Shown here: positions 1-8,911 of the stretch, piece by piece
Layout of the letters: every line of letters begins with the position of its first letter
Position numbering within the stretch: position 1 is the first letter of the stretch
Program-made: the position numbers and the translations under genes
Assembly: GCF_013407925.2 (NCBI RefSeq)
Contig: NZ_CP060201.1
Span: forward strand, 4,139,001-4,203,000
Length of the DNA stretch: 64,000 nt
DNA from: Pseudomonas protegens
GTDB lineage: Bacteria; Pseudomonadota; Gammaproteobacteria; Pseudomonadales; Pseudomonadaceae
Direction of reading: 5' to 3'
The notes under the pieces: generated by a model
The model's database searches: none
What the model was told of the DNA's origin: nothing
The model's input: the letters and a program-made list of their open reading frames with translations, nothing else

Positions 1-1609
1 CAACTGCATCACCGCCCCCAGCGAGCGCAAGATCTTCGAGCGCGCGGGCCTCTGGCTCGGCGCCGACTGGAGCGAGGCGCGTGAGGGCACCAATGGCATC
101 GGCACCTGCCTGGTGGAGCGCCAGTCGCTGACCATTCACCAGGACGAGCATTTTCGCGGCCGGCACACCGGCCTGACCTGTTCGGCGAGCCCGGTGTTCG
201 ATCCCCATGGCGAGTTGCTGGCGGTGCTGGATGTGTCCTCGGCGCGCCAGGATGTTTCCCGCCAGAGCCAGTTCCACACCATGGCGCTGGTCAACCTCTC
301 GGCGAAGATGATCGAGAGCTGCTATTTCCTGCGTTATTTCGAGAACCAGTGGCTGTTGCGCTTTCATCTGCAGGCGGAGTCGGTGGGGTTGTTCAGCGAG
401 GGCTTGCTGGCGTTCGACGGCGAAGGGCGAATCTGTGCGGTGAACCAGAGTGCCCTGAACTTGTTGGGGCACATTCGTGGCGGTTTGCTGGGCAAGCCGG
501 TGGAGAGTTTTTTCGATTGCTCCCTGGATGAGTTGTTCAGTCGCGCCAGCATCAATGCCAGCGCCAGTTGGCCTTTGCGCACTCGGGATGGACGGCGCCT
601 GTTCGCCTTGTTGCGCGGCCAGCCGCAGCCGGCTTCGGCGCCGGTGCTGCGCTCGCCGGTGGTCATTGCGCCGCCGCGCCCGGCTGGCATCTGCCTGGGG
701 GATGACGGCCTGCAGAACGATTTTCGCCGGGCTTCGCGAGTCTTCGAGCGCGATGTGCCGCTGCTGATCAATGGCGAGACCGGCTCCGGCAAGGAGGCGT
801 TTGCCAAGGCGGTGCACCAGGGCAGCGCCCGGGCGGACAAGGCGTTTGTCGCGCTCAACTGCGCGGCGATCCCGGAAAGCCTGATCGAGAGCGAATTGTT
901 CGGTTATCGCGGTGGCAGTTTTACCGGGGCGCGCAAGGAAGGCATGCGCGGCAAGTTGCAACAGGCCGATGGCGGCACCCTGTTCCTCGATGAAATCGGC
1001 GATATGCCCCTGGCCTTGCAGACCCGCTTGCTGCGGGTGCTGGAGGATCGGCTGGTGGTGCCGATTGGCGGTGAGCCGCAGGCCGTCAACGTGCGCATCA
1101 TCAGTGCCACTCACCGGGACCTGCTGGAGCGGGTGCGTGATGGCAGTTTTCGCGAGGACCTGTATTACCGGCTCAATGGCCTGGAGATCGCCTTGCCGGC
1201 TTTGCGTGATCGCAGCGACAAATCCCAGTTGCTGGACTTTCTCCTGGCCGAAGAGGCGGGCGAGCAGCCCGTGGTGCTGGACGAGGGCGCGCGTCAGGCC
1301 TTGCTGAGCTATTCATGGCCAGGCAACGTGCGCCAGCTGCGCAACGTGCTGCGGACCCTGGCGGCCTTGTGCGAGAACGGTCGCATTGCTCTGGAGGACC
1401 TGCCGCCGTTGATCCGCCACAGTCGCCCGGCACCGATCAGCGAACCGATTGCCGAGGTGCAGGAGCGGCCCCTGGACGATGCCGAGCGGGTGGCGTTGCT
1501 GGCAGCCCTGGAGCAGCAGCGCTGGCACATGACCCACACCGCCGAGCAACTGGGGGTCAGCCGCAACACTCTTTATAGAAAGCTGCGCAAGCACGGTATC
1601 GCGCGCTAA
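1..1609 (+). CDS. Sigma-54-dependent activator, AcoR-like (5' end missing)
   Basis: The reading frame is open from base 2, so the start lies before the window; 535 residues are visible. It begins inside a GAF sensor domain (GTNGIGT, bases 89-109) and then carries a weakly conserved PAS-like stretch. The AAA+ sigma-54 interaction domain follows, with Walker A GETGSGKE (from base 773), Walker B LFLDEIGD and an arginine-finger region FREDLYYRLN. The protein ends in a Fis-type helix-turn-helix (LGVSRNTLYRKL). Such proteins remodel RNA polymerase holding sigma-54 after sensing a small molecule. The sigma-54 contact loop reads GSFTGA instead of GAFTGA. In P. aeruginosa the gene next to mpl is the ethanolamine regulator PA4021 (eatR); orthology here is inferred from synteny and the effector is unknown. 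Confidence 0.9.
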   Translation, partial: NCITAPSERKIFERAGLWLGADWSEAREGTNGIGTCLVERQSLTIHQDEHFRGRHTGLTCSASPVFDPHGELLAVLDVSSARQDVSRQSQFHTMALVNLSAKMIESCYFLRYFENQWLLRFHLQAESVGLFSEGLLAFDGEGRICAVNQSALNLLGHIRGGLLGKPVESFFDCSLDELFSRASINASASWPLRTRDGRRLFALLRGQPQPASAPVLRSPVVIAPPRPAGICLGDDGLQNDFRRASRVFERDVPLLINGETGSGKEAFAKAVHQGSARADKAFVALNCAAIPESLIESELFGYRGGSFTGARKEGMRGKLQQADGGTLFLDEIGDMPLALQTRLLRVLEDRLVVPIGGEPQAVNVRIISATHRDLLERVRDGSFREDLYYRLNGLEIALPALRDRSDKSQLLDFLLAEEAGEQPVVLDEGARQALLSYSWPGNVRQLRNVLRTLAALCENGRIALEDLPPLIRHSRPAPISEPIAEVQERPLDDAERVALLAALEQQRWHMTHTAEQLGVSRNTLYRKLRKHGIAR

Positions 1610-1746
1610 GCCCGGCCTGTGGCCGCTGGGACCGGGTTGCGCGACTGGTGCCGGCGCCGGCGAGGGCGGGCAACCTCCCGTTCAGCTAATGGGTGCGATT
1701 TGTAGCCCTCTAGGCTAACCTGCGCCGATGTTTTTCGAGGTCGACT

Positions 1747-3096
1747 ATGCACATCCATATTCTCGGTATCTGCGGCACATTCATGGGGTCGATGGCGGTT
1801 CTGGCCAAAGAGCTGGGCCATCGCGTAACGGGCTCCGACGCCAACGTCTATCCGCCGATGAGCACCCAGTTGCAGGCCCAGGGCATCGAACTGACTCAAG
1901 GCTATGATCCTGCGCAACTGGACCCGGCGCCGGATCTGGTGGTGATCGGCAATGCCATGTCCCGGGGCAATCCGGCCGTGGAATATGTACTGAACAAGGG
2001 CCTGCCCTATGTGTCCGGCCCGCAATGGCTGGCGGACCATGTGCTGCAGGGGCGCTGGGTATTGGCAGTGGCCGGCACCCACGGCAAGACTACCACCAGC
2101 AGCATGCTGGCCTGGGTGCTGGAACATGCCGGCATGAGCCCGGGCTTCCTGATCGGCGGCGTGCCGCAGAACTTCGCGGTGTCGGCGCGCTTGGGCGGTA
2201 CGCCGTTCTTCGTGATCGAGGCCGATGAATACGACAGCGCCTTCTTCGACAAACGCTCGAAGTTCGTCCATTACCGCCCGCGCACCGCGATCCTCAATAA
2301 CCTTGAGTTCGATCATGCGGACATTTTTCCGGATCTGGCGGCCATCGAGCGGCAGTTCCATCATCTGGTGCGGACCATTCCCAGCGAAGGCCTGGTGATT
2401 CATCCCACCACCGAGCCGGCGTTGCAGCGGGTGATCGAGATGGGCTGCTGGACCCCGGTGCAGACCACCGGTGCCGGCGGCCAGTGGCAGGTCAAGTTGC
2501 TCAGCGCCGACGGTTCGGCCTTTGAAGTGATGTTCGAAGGCGTGAGCCAAGGCGTAGTGGAGTGGGAACTGACTGGCCAGCACAACGTGGCCAACGCCCT
2601 GGCAACCCTGGCCGCCGCGCGACATGTCGGCGTGGTGCCGTCCATGGGGATTGCCGGCCTGAGTGCGTTCAAGAGCGTGAAGCGGCGCATGGAGAAGGTC
2701 GCGCAAGTGCATGGCGTGACCATCTATGACGACTTCGCCCACCACCCGACGGCCATTGCCACCACCCTGGACGGCCTGCGCAAGCGGGTCGGCGATGTCC
2801 CGGTGATCGCCATCATCGAGCCGCGCTCCAATTCCATGAAGCTCGGCGCGCACCGTGATGGTCTGCCGGAAAGCGTCAGTCAGGCCGATCAGGTGATCTG
2901 GTACGCACCGGCCAACCTGGGCTGGGACCTGGCGGCCACGGCGGCCCTGTGTTCGGTGCCGTCGATTGTCAGTGATTCCCTGGAGGGCATCATCGAACGG
3001 GTGAAGAGCCAGGCCAAACCCGGCACCCAGGTGGTGATCATGAGTAACGGCGGCTTCGGCGGGCTGCACGGCAAACTGGCCGAGGCACTGCAATGA
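1747..3096 (+). CDS. mpl: UDP-N-acetylmuramate:L-alanyl-gamma-D-glutamyl-meso-diaminopimelate ligase
   Basis: Mpl joins the tripeptide recovered from old peptidoglycan directly to UDP-MurNAc in the cytoplasm, so wall peptides are recycled without full resynthesis. The 449-residue protein has the Mur ligase layout: an N-terminal UDP-binding Rossmann domain ([11 protein letters not shown], near residue 5), the ATP loop GTHGKTTTS (residues 110-118), a central domain with [16 protein letters not shown], and a C-terminal domain with [16 protein letters not shown] and DDFAHHP are typical of Mpl. It is preceded by a 137-base gap and its stop overlaps the ubiX start as ATGA, which suggests translational coupling. 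Confidence 0.97.
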   Translation: MHIHILGICGTFMGSMAVLAKELGHRVTGSDANVYPPMSTQLQAQGIELTQGYDPAQLDPAPDLVVIGNAMSRGNPAVEYVLNKGLPYVSGPQWLADHVLQGRWVLAVAGTHGKTTTSSMLAWVLEHAGMSPGFLIGGVPQNFAVSARLGGTPFFVIEADEYDSAFFDKRSKFVHYRPRTAILNNLEFDHADIFPDLAAIERQFHHLVRTIPSEGLVIHPTTEPALQRVIEMGCWTPVQTTGAGGQWQVKLLSADGSAFEVMFEGVSQGVVEWELTGQHNVANALATLAAARHVGVVPSMGIAGLSAFKSVKRRMEKVAQVHGVTIYDDFAHHPTAIATTLDGLRKRVGDVPVIAIIEPRSNSMKLGAHRDGLPESVSQADQVIWYAPANLGWDLAATAALCSVPSIVSDSLEGIIERVKSQAKPGTQVVIMSNGGFGGLHGKLAEALQ

Positions 3097-3725
3097 GCAA
3101 CGGTCCGGAACGCATCACCCTGGCCATGACCGGCGCCTCTGGCGCCCAGTACGGCTTGCGCTTGCTCGATTGCCTGGTGCGTGAGGATCGGGAAGTGCAC
3201 TTTCTGATCTCCAAGGCCGCGCAACTGGTCATGGCCACGGAAACCGATGTCAGCCTGCCACCCAAGCCGCAGTTGATGCAGGCTTTCCTCACCGAATACA
3301 CCGGTGCGGCGGCGGGGCAGATCCGGGTTTACGGCAAGGAAGACTGGATGTCGCCGGTGGCCTCGGGCTCCGGCTCGCCGGCGGCGATGGTGGTGGTGCC
3401 CTGTTCCACCGGCACCTTGTCGGCGATTGCCACCGGTGCCTGCAACAACCTGATCGAACGTGCGGCGGATGTCACCCTCAAGGAGCGCCGGCAGTTGATC
3501 CTGGTGCCCCGCGAGGCACCGTACTCCAGCATTCATCTGGAGCACATGCTCAAGCTGTCCAACATGGGGGTGACCATCCTGCCAGCGTCGCCGGGCTTCT
3601 ATCATCAGCCGCAGACCATCGATGACCTGGTGGATTTCGTGGTGGCGCGGATTCTCAATCTGCTGAACATTCCTCAGGACATGTTGCCGCGCTGGGGCGA
3701 GCATCATTTGAGCAGCGATGAATAA
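3093..3725 (+). CDS. ubiX: Flavin prenyltransferase UbiX
   Basis: UbiX attaches a dimethylallyl group to FMN and so makes the prenylated flavin cofactor of UbiD-type decarboxylases, used in ubiquinone synthesis. The 210-residue flavoprotein has the family's N-terminal FMN loop [10 protein letters not shown] (residues 12-21), the central [13 protein letters not shown] segment and the LVPREAPYS motif. It overlaps mpl by four bases and the next lipoprotein gene by eight, so the three genes are probably one transcript. No ubiD is visible in the window. Confidence 0.97.
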   Translation: MSNGPERITLAMTGASGAQYGLRLLDCLVREDREVHFLISKAAQLVMATETDVSLPPKPQLMQAFLTEYTGAAAGQIRVYGKEDWMSPVASGSGSPAAMVVVPCSTGTLSAIATGACNNLIERAADVTLKERRQLILVPREAPYSSIHLEHMLKLSNMGVTILPASPGFYHQPQTIDDLVDFVVARILNLLNIPQDMLPRWGEHHLSSDE

Positions 3726-4005
3726 ATCCCTGTTGATACTGCTGGCTGTCCTGCAACTGGCGGGCTGCGCCACGGTGCGGACCTTGAATGCCGCGCAACC
3801 GGGTGCGCCGGTGGTGTATTCGGGGACGCGTCTGGACCTGTATGCGATGCAGGGCGGTTGCTGCGCCATGGACCGCTTTGGCGCCGAGGCCCCGAGCTAT
3901 CCCGGGGTGGATCTGCCGGCCAGCGCATTGCTCGATACCCTGTTGCTGCCGCTGTCGGTGCTGACGGTATTGGGGGTGGGGTTTCAGGCGACGGGCGGGT
4001 TGTAG
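3718..4005 (+). CDS. YceK/YidQ-family small lipoprotein
   Basis: This 95-residue protein starts with a lipoprotein signal whose lipobox LAGC puts the acylated cysteine at residue 17. The rest resembles the short YceK/YidQ family: a predicted beta-rich middle with a [22 protein letters not shown] stretch typical of that family, ending in a hydrophobic segment. The start codon lies inside the last codons of ubiX (eight-base overlap), supporting coupled translation. Function is not known for the family; an envelope location is inferred from the lipobox. A REP pair follows directly. Confidence 0.75.
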   Translation: MNKSLLILLAVLQLAGCATVRTLNAAQPGAPVVYSGTRLDLYAMQGGCCAMDRFGAEAPSYPGVDLPASALLDTLLLPLSVLTVLGVGFQATGGL

Positions 4006-4008
4006 TGC

Positions 4009-4061
4009 TTCGCCGGCAAGCCGGCTCCTACAGGTACGCGCAGGAGCGGCTTGCCGGCGAA
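4009..4061. repeat. REP pair (inverted)
   Basis: Two near-perfect inverted arms, at 4009-4029 and 4042-4061, read TTCGCCGGCAAGCCG and its complement, separated by about a dozen bases. This is the layout of Pseudomonas REP doublets (REPINs). It sits between convergent genes and could also end transcription from both sides. Confidence 0.85.
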
Positions 4062-4065
4062 CGAT

Positions 4066-4707
4066 TCATTTACCCAGCTTGCGCAGTTCGTCGGACTCGA
4101 CGACCCGCGTGCCGCTCTGCTCTTCAAGCGCCAGGCGCCACATGGCCCGGGCCAGCTGACAGGCTTCGATGCCGCGGTATTTTCCGGGGATCAGTCGAGA
4201 CAGCGGCCCGGCCAGCTGCTCGCCCAGGCGCGGTTCGATACGATCCCCCAACAGCAATGACGGCCGGCAAATGGTCAGTTGGGGCCAGCCCTGCTGTTTC
4301 AGGGCCTCTTCCATTTCACCTTTGACCCGGTTGTAGAAGATCGATGACTTGGGGTCGGCGCCCAGTGCACTGACCACTATCAGGTGGCGTGCCCCCAGCT
4401 CCCGGGCGCGCTTGCCGAACGCCACCACCAGATCCAGGTCCACCGCGCGAAAAGCCGCTTCGGAGCCTGCCTGCTTGATGGTGGTGCCCAGGCAGCAAAA
4501 GGCGATTTCCACCTTGCCGCTCAATTGCGGCAGGAACACCGCCGGATCGCCAACGGGGTTCTCCAGGCGTGGGTGTTCGCTGAGTGGGCGTCTGCTGGGC
4601 GCCAGGACGCGGACCACGGTGGGTTCGTTGAGCAGGCGATCGAGCAGTTGCTCTCCGGTCAGGCCTGAGGCGCCGGCGAGCAGGATGTGCTGAGGCGTCA
4701 AATACAT
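4066..4707 (-). CDS. NAD(P)-binding atypical short-chain dehydrogenase
   Basis: This protein has about 213 residues. It opens with a nucleotide-binding loop GASGLTGE close to the N-terminus and continues with the Rossmann pattern of atypical SDRs related to YbjT/HTATIP2 ([23 protein letters not shown], and an [10 protein letters not shown] segment that holds the tyrosine/lysine pair). These proteins bind NAD(P)H, and the substrate cannot be predicted. The ATG at 4707 is preferred over the one at 4713 because the purine-rich AAGGGGGGA stretch is then better spaced. It lies downstream of the MORN-repeat gene on the same strand, 29 bases away, so the two may be co-transcribed. Confidence 0.8.
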   Translation of the reverse strand: MYLTPQHILLAGASGLTGEQLLDRLLNEPTVVRVLAPSRRPLSEHPRLENPVGDPAVFLPQLSGKVEIAFCCLGTTIKQAGSEAAFRAVDLDLVVAFGKRARELGARHLIVVSALGADPKSSIFYNRVKGEMEEALKQQGWPQLTICRPSLLLGDRIEPRLGEQLAGPLSRLIPGKYRGIEACQLARAMWRLALEEQSGTRVVESDELRKLGK

Positions 4708-4736
4708 GGTCATTCCCCCCTTGATACGGTTCCAGC

Positions 4737-6455
4737 TTAGTTGCTCTGGGCTTCCTTGTTGCCTATAGAGACACTTTGCAGCGCTTTTCGTGCCTGCTGT
4801 TTACGCAGTTGTTGCCAGTGGGCAATGACCCCCTTGGGGGCCCAGATCTGTGGTTCCGAGGCCTCGAAGCCATCTGCCTGTTCGCGTTCGGCGACGGTGG
4901 CCCTGGCTAGCTTGAAGGCGTGCTCCAGATCGTCCGTCTGGTTCAGTGCCTGGGCGAACAGGGCGTCGCCGAAATAGGTGAAGTCGGCTTCTTCCGAGCA
5001 GCCGAAGGAGACCCGGTCGGCTTGGGAGGCGGTCATGATCAGGGTCCGCTCATCCTTCAGGGCAGGGATGAAACCGCCGGAATAGCAGGACGAGATGACG
5101 ATGATTTTGTCGCGATTTTTCAATGGGGCCAGGACGCTGGCCAGCTCATCGGCGGGCAGGTCGGCCAGTTCCAGGCGTGGTTGATCCAGCACCAGTTCGT
5201 GCTCGCTGGTGCCGTGGCTGGTGAGGTAGATGAACACCAGGTCGTCGGGGCTGCTGCGTTCGGCCAGGGTCTGGGCGGCGCGGCGCAGGTTTTCCCGGGT
5301 GGCCATCGGCCGGCTCGTCAGGTGGTCGCGGTGGTTCACCAGGCGGATCTGGCCATAGGCGCCGAAGCGACTGGCGAGCATGTTGCTGACGTAGTCGGCT
5401 TCGCGCAGGAACACGCTCTGCTTGCCGTCGCCGGCCAGGGTCAGGCTGTAGAGCTTGATGCCTGGGGTGGAGGCGGGCACCCCGTCCAGGGCTTCCTGCA
5501 GCAAGTGGCCCTGGACCAGCAGGGCGCTTTCCAGTGGGTCGGGCAAGAGCTTGCCGTCAGCGTCGCGAACTCGCAGGCCGTTGTTCCACACGCCGCTTTG
5601 CACGCTGCCATCGCGCAGTACCAGCACGCCACGGCCTTGATAGTTGTCGCTGTCGAAGCCGCCAATGTAGAAGCTGCCGTCACTGAGGTTGAGGCGTCCT
5701 TCGCCGCTGAAGCGCCAGTCGCTGAAGCCGCCGATGTAGTGGCTGCCGTCGGCACCGATCAACTCGCCCTTGCCGCCCAGGGCGCCTTCCTTGAATTGAC
5801 CGATCCACACGTCGCCGTCGGAGTTTTCGTAACGACCCTTGCCATTGAGCTGGTTGTGTTTGAAGCCGCCGACGTAGATGTCGCCTTCGGCGCTGTTGAA
5901 GGTGCCGTTGCCTTCCAACTGGCCGTTGACGAAGTGGCCGGTGAACTGGTTGCCGTTGCCATCGCTGCGCTGGCCTTCGCCGTTGGGCTTGCCCTTGGCG
6001 AACTGTCCCTGATACTGGCTGCCGTCTTCCAGCTCCAGGCGGCCCAGGCCCGAGTACAGGTCGGCCTTGAACTCGCCGCGATAGGTCATGCCGTTTTCTT
6101 TGAGGGTGCCTTCGCCGTCCCGGCGGCCGAGCTTGAAGCCGCCGCTGTAACTGCTGTCCTTGGTGGTCAGGGTGCCTTGGCCATGGAACAGGCCCTGCTG
6201 GAACTGGCCGCGATAGACCTCGCCATTGCTGCCGTGCCATTCCCCCTGGCCGTGCCATTGGCCCTTCTCGAACTGGCCGGCGTACCAGCTGCCGTTGGGG
6301 TAGTCGATGCGCCCCTGTCCCTGGAGCAGGCCATTGACCAGGTCACCGCGATAGCGCCCGCCGTCGGGCAGTCGGGCATCGGGCGGCAACAGCGATTCGC
6401 CGTCTCCGCAAGCGCTGAGCAAAAGGGTCAAAACCAGGGGTACAAGTGGGCGCAT
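4737..6455 (-). CDS. Lipoprotein with MORN repeats and a C13 (legumain-like) peptidase domain
   Basis: The 572-residue protein has three parts. Residues 1-16 form a lipoprotein signal with lipobox LLSAC (Cys16). Residues about 33-300 carry some eleven or twelve MORN-type repeats of about 23 residues (pattern Y-x-G-x-F-x-x-G-x-x-x-G-x-G). Residues about 330-545 form a caspase-fold domain of the legumain (C13) type, with His414 in TSHGT and Cys457 in SSCYSGGF as the likely catalytic pair. The repeats probably make an elongated scaffold that positions the protease at the envelope; substrate and trigger are unknown. It lies upstream of the short-chain dehydrogenase gene on the same strand. Domain calls are confident; the biological role is not. 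Confidence 0.88.
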   Translation of the reverse strand: MRPLVPLVLTLLLSACGDGESLLPPDARLPDGGRYRGDLVNGLLQGQGRIDYPNGSWYAGQFEKGQWHGQGEWHGSNGEVYRGQFQQGLFHGQGTLTTKDSSYSGGFKLGRRDGEGTLKENGMTYRGEFKADLYSGLGRLELEDGSQYQGQFAKGKPNGEGQRSDGNGNQFTGHFVNGQLEGNGTFNSAEGDIYVGGFKHNQLNGKGRYENSDGDVWIGQFKEGALGGKGELIGADGSHYIGGFSDWRFSGEGRLNLSDGSFYIGGFDSDNYQGRGVLVLRDGSVQSGVWNNGLRVRDADGKLLPDPLESALLVQGHLLQEALDGVPASTPGIKLYSLTLAGDGKQSVFLREADYVSNMLASRFGAYGQIRLVNHRDHLTSRPMATRENLRRAAQTLAERSSPDDLVFIYLTSHGTSEHELVLDQPRLELADLPADELASVLAPLKNRDKIIVISSCYSGGFIPALKDERTLIMTASQADRVSFGCSEEADFTYFGDALFAQALNQTDDLEHAFKLARATVAEREQADGFEASEPQIWAPKGVIAHWQQLRKQQARKALQSVSIGNKEAQSN

Positions 6456-6558
6456 AACGGGTTCCGGATAATTAGGGGACCGAGTATGCCGCAGCGGTGT
6501 GACTTATATATAGAGAGGTTGAGCGAAACAGCGTGAGCTGTTTCGCATCGGCAAGGTT

Positions 6559-7014
6559 TCAGACGAAACAGAGCGACAGGGGCTCGGCGATGTAGGCGGG
6601 TTTTTCCTCTCCGTCGATTTCCAGGGTGGCCGTGGCCTTGAGCAGCCATTGGCCGGGTTTCTTCTCGGTGACCTCGGTCAGTTCGACCTTGAGCCGTACC
6701 TTGGAGTCGACTTTCACCGGCTGGATGAAGCGCACGCTGTCCAGGCCATAGTTGACCACCATCTTCAGCCCTTCGGGCAGCACGAGGATGTCTTCCATCA
6801 GTTTGGGGATCAGCGACAGGGTCAGGAAACCGTGGGCGATGGTGGTGCCAAACGGGGTTTTTGCCGCCTTGACCGGATCGACGTGAATGAACTGGAAGTC
6901 GCCGGTGGCTTCGGCAAACAGGTTGATGCGCTCCTGGTCGATGGTGAACCACTGGGAGCGTCCGAGTTCCTTCCCGACATAATCTTTGAGCTCTGCAACA
7001 GGAACATAGGGCAT
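6559..7014 (-). CDS. phaJ: MaoC-type (R)-specific enoyl-CoA hydratase
   Basis: The 151-residue protein has a hot-dog fold of the MaoC dehydratase family. The catalytic pair is in GDFQFIHVD (Asp39 and His44), followed by the family's FGTTIAHGFL segment. Enzymes of this class hydrate trans-2-enoyl-CoA to (R)-3-hydroxyacyl-CoA, linking beta-oxidation to polyhydroxyalkanoate synthesis. In P. aeruginosa the gene at the equivalent place beside lrgAB is phaJ4, which makes that name reasonable, but substrate chain length cannot be read from the sequence. A purine-rich GGAGAG site precedes the ATG. It is transcribed away from lrgA. Confidence 0.85.
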   Translation of the reverse strand: MPYVPVAELKDYVGKELGRSQWFTIDQERINLFAEATGDFQFIHVDPVKAAKTPFGTTIAHGFLTLSLIPKLMEDILVLPEGLKMVVNYGLDSVRFIQPVKVDSKVRLKVELTEVTEKKPGQWLLKATATLEIDGEEKPAYIAEPLSLCFV

Positions 7015-7157
7015 TGAGACTCTCCTTGGATCAACGTTTTTTTAGTATTGGACGCAGTACTTTGCACTCCGAAACATCCACTTTAGATCATCATGGCGAT
7101 CCTTCCCGGTAAACATCCATGCTTTTGGCGAATGCCGGTTCATAGCGCCTGCGTGCT

Positions 7158-7163
7158 TATAAT
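7158..7163 (+). promoter_or_regulatory. Sigma-70 -10 box for lrgAB
   Basis: A perfect TATAAT lies 30 bases before the lrgA start, followed by a GGAGAGG ribosome site at about 7182-7188. No good -35 box is found at 16-18 bases upstream, so an activator may be needed. The divergent phaJ-like gene shares this gap. Confidence 0.55.
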
Positions 7164-7192
7164 GCGCGACGGGATCTGGCTGGAGAGGCGGT

Positions 7193-7555
7193 ATGTTGTT
7201 ACGCGGTTTGACATGGCTGGTGCTGTTCCAATTGCTCGGCACGGCGCTCAATCACCTGCTGTTGCCCGTGCTTCCCGGCCCCATCATCGGCTTGTTGCTG
7301 CTCCTGGTTTTCCTGGTGCTGCGCGGTGAAGTGGGGGAGCCGTTGAGCCTGGCGGCCGGCAGCCTGTTGCGTTACCTGCCGCTGCTGCTGGTGCCGCCTG
7401 CGGTAGGCGTGATGGTCTATGCCCGGGATATCGCCGCAGACTTCTGGGCCATCAGTGGCGCGCTGGTGTTGTCGCTGATCATTTCCATGGCCTTTGTCGG
7501 CGTGCTGATGCAGCGCCTGGTCAAGCGCCAGGCCCGTCGGGAGAACAGCCAATGA
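7193..7555 (+). CDS. CidA/LrgA-family membrane protein
   Basis: The 120-residue protein is almost entirely hydrophobic, with about four predicted membrane segments and a charged tail (KRQARRENSQ). The segment LPGPIIGLLLLLVFLV is characteristic of the CidA/LrgA holin-like family, which influences murein hydrolase activity and export of small acids in other bacteria. The stop overlaps the next gene by four bases (ATGA), giving the classic two-gene pair. No LytSR-type regulator is adjacent. Whether it behaves as CidA or LrgA cannot be told. Confidence 0.92.
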   Translation: MLLRGLTWLVLFQLLGTALNHLLLPVLPGPIIGLLLLLVFLVLRGEVGEPLSLAAGSLLRYLPLLLVPPAVGVMVYARDIAADFWAISGALVLSLIISMAFVGVLMQRLVKRQARRENSQ

Positions 7556-8268
7556 CCCTCGATTGGCAAGGTGCCTGGGCGGCCGTGATTCATCATCCCC
7601 TGTTCGGCATCGGCATCACCCTGGGGGCCTATCAACTGGTGCTGGCGGCTTTCGAGAAGACTCGCTGGATGTTCCTGCAGCCGGTGCTGGTGTCCATGCT
7701 GCTGGTAATCGGTGTGTTGCTCGGCTGCGGCCTGAGCTACGCCGAGTACCGCAAGAGCACCGAGATCCTGAGCATTCTGCTGGGCCCGGCCACGGTGGCC
7801 CTGGCGGTGCCGCTGTATCTCAATCTGCGGCGCATTCGCCAATTGTTCTGGCCAATCTTCACTACGCTGGTGGTGGGTGGGGTGCTGGCCACCAGTCTGG
7901 GGGTGATCCTGGCAGGGTGGTTTGGCGCCGAGCACATGATCTTGATGACCATGGCGCCCAAGTCGGTGACTTCGCCCATCGCCATGCTGGTGGCCGAACA
8001 GATCGGCGGGGTGGCGGCATTGGCGGCGGTGTTTGTGCTGATCACCGGGGTGATCGGGGCGATCTTCGGCCCGGCCATTCTCGATCGCCTGGGGGTGCAT
8101 GGTCCCGAGGCGCGGGGCATGGCGCTGGGCATGACCGCCCACGCCGTGGGCACTTCGGTGGCGTTGCAGGAAAGTGAGGAATGCGGCGCCTTTGCGGCGC
8201 TGGCGATGAGTCTGATGGGCGTGGCCACGGCGGTGCTGCTGCCGTTGGCGGTGTCTTTGCTGGTTTAA
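7552..8268 (+). CDS. LrgB-family membrane protein
   Basis: A 238-residue polytopic membrane protein of the CidB/LrgB family, recognised by GITLGAYQLV near the start, the LGPATVALAVPLY segment, and the MAPKSVTSPIAM and GMTAHAVGTSVAL stretches. Family members act with the small CidA/LrgA partner encoded just upstream; some plant and bacterial relatives move glycolate or pyruvate. About eight membrane segments are expected. The start overlaps the partner gene by four bases, and the LON-domain gene follows after ten bases, so all three are likely co-transcribed. Confidence 0.92.
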   Translation: MTLDWQGAWAAVIHHPLFGIGITLGAYQLVLAAFEKTRWMFLQPVLVSMLLVIGVLLGCGLSYAEYRKSTEILSILLGPATVALAVPLYLNLRRIRQLFWPIFTTLVVGGVLATSLGVILAGWFGAEHMILMTMAPKSVTSPIAMLVAEQIGGVAALAAVFVLITGVIGAIFGPAILDRLGVHGPEARGMALGMTAHAVGTSVALQESEECGAFAALAMSLMGVATAVLLPLAVSLLV

Positions 8269-8278
8269 GGATGGGTGT

Positions 8279-8869
8279 ATGAGCCTGGCGCTGTTTCCGC
8301 TGAATACCGTGTTGTTCCCCGACTGCATCCTCGATCTGCAGATTTTCGAGGCGCGCTACCTGGACATGATCGGCCGCTGCATGAAGCAGGGCTGCGGTTT
8401 CGGCGTGGTGTGCATCCTTGAGGGCGAGGAGGTCGGCCCAGCAGCGCCCGGCTATGCCCTGGTGGGCTGTGAGGCGCTGATCACCGATTTTCACCAGCAG
8501 GACAATGGATTGCTGGGCATCAGGGTCAAGGGCGGCCGGCGTTTTCGCGTGCTCAGCAGTGAGGTGCAGAGGGACCAATTGACCGTGGCCCAGGTCCAGT
8601 GGCTGCAAGAAGCCAGCGAGCAGCCGCTGCAAGACGAGGACGCCGACCTGATCGCCCTGCTCAAGGCCTTGGCCGAGCATCCGATGGTGGAGGCTCTGGA
8701 CATGGGCAGCGAGGCCGAGGGGCAATTGTCCCTGGCCAATCAACTGGCCTACCTGCTGCCCTTCTCCGAGCAGGACAAGATCGACCTGCTGCAACTGGAT
8801 GACCCGCGCCAGCGCCTGGATGCCATCCAGCAATTGCTGGACGAGCTGCAGGGCGAACTGTTCGCCTGA
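8279..8869 (+). CDS. LON substrate-binding-domain protein
   Basis: This 196-residue soluble protein matches the N-terminal substrate-binding (PUA-like) domain of Lon protease: LFPLNTVLFPDCILDLQIFE near the start, then IFEARYLDMIGRCM, and GRRFRV in the middle. No AAA+ or peptidase part is present, so it is a stand-alone domain and not an active protease. Stand-alone versions are widespread and their function is not established. The ATG follows an AAGGATG-type ribosome site that begins at the stop of the lrgB gene, so it belongs to the lrgAB transcript. Confidence 0.88.
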   Translation: MSLALFPLNTVLFPDCILDLQIFEARYLDMIGRCMKQGCGFGVVCILEGEEVGPAAPGYALVGCEALITDFHQQDNGLLGIRVKGGRRFRVLSSEVQRDQLTVAQVQWLQEASEQPLQDEDADLIALLKALAEHPMVEALDMGSEAEGQLSLANQLAYLLPFSEQDKIDLLQLDDPRQRLDAIQQLLDELQGELFA

Positions 8870-8911
8870 GCCGGCACCTGCACCGGCCGCTGCAGCTGGG
8901 GCCCGGATTCG

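Noticed and set aside
4920..6536. 538-codon open frame on the forward strand
   Set aside because: It lies opposite the MORN-repeat protein and shows a biased alanine/valine/glycine-rich composition with no ribosome site.
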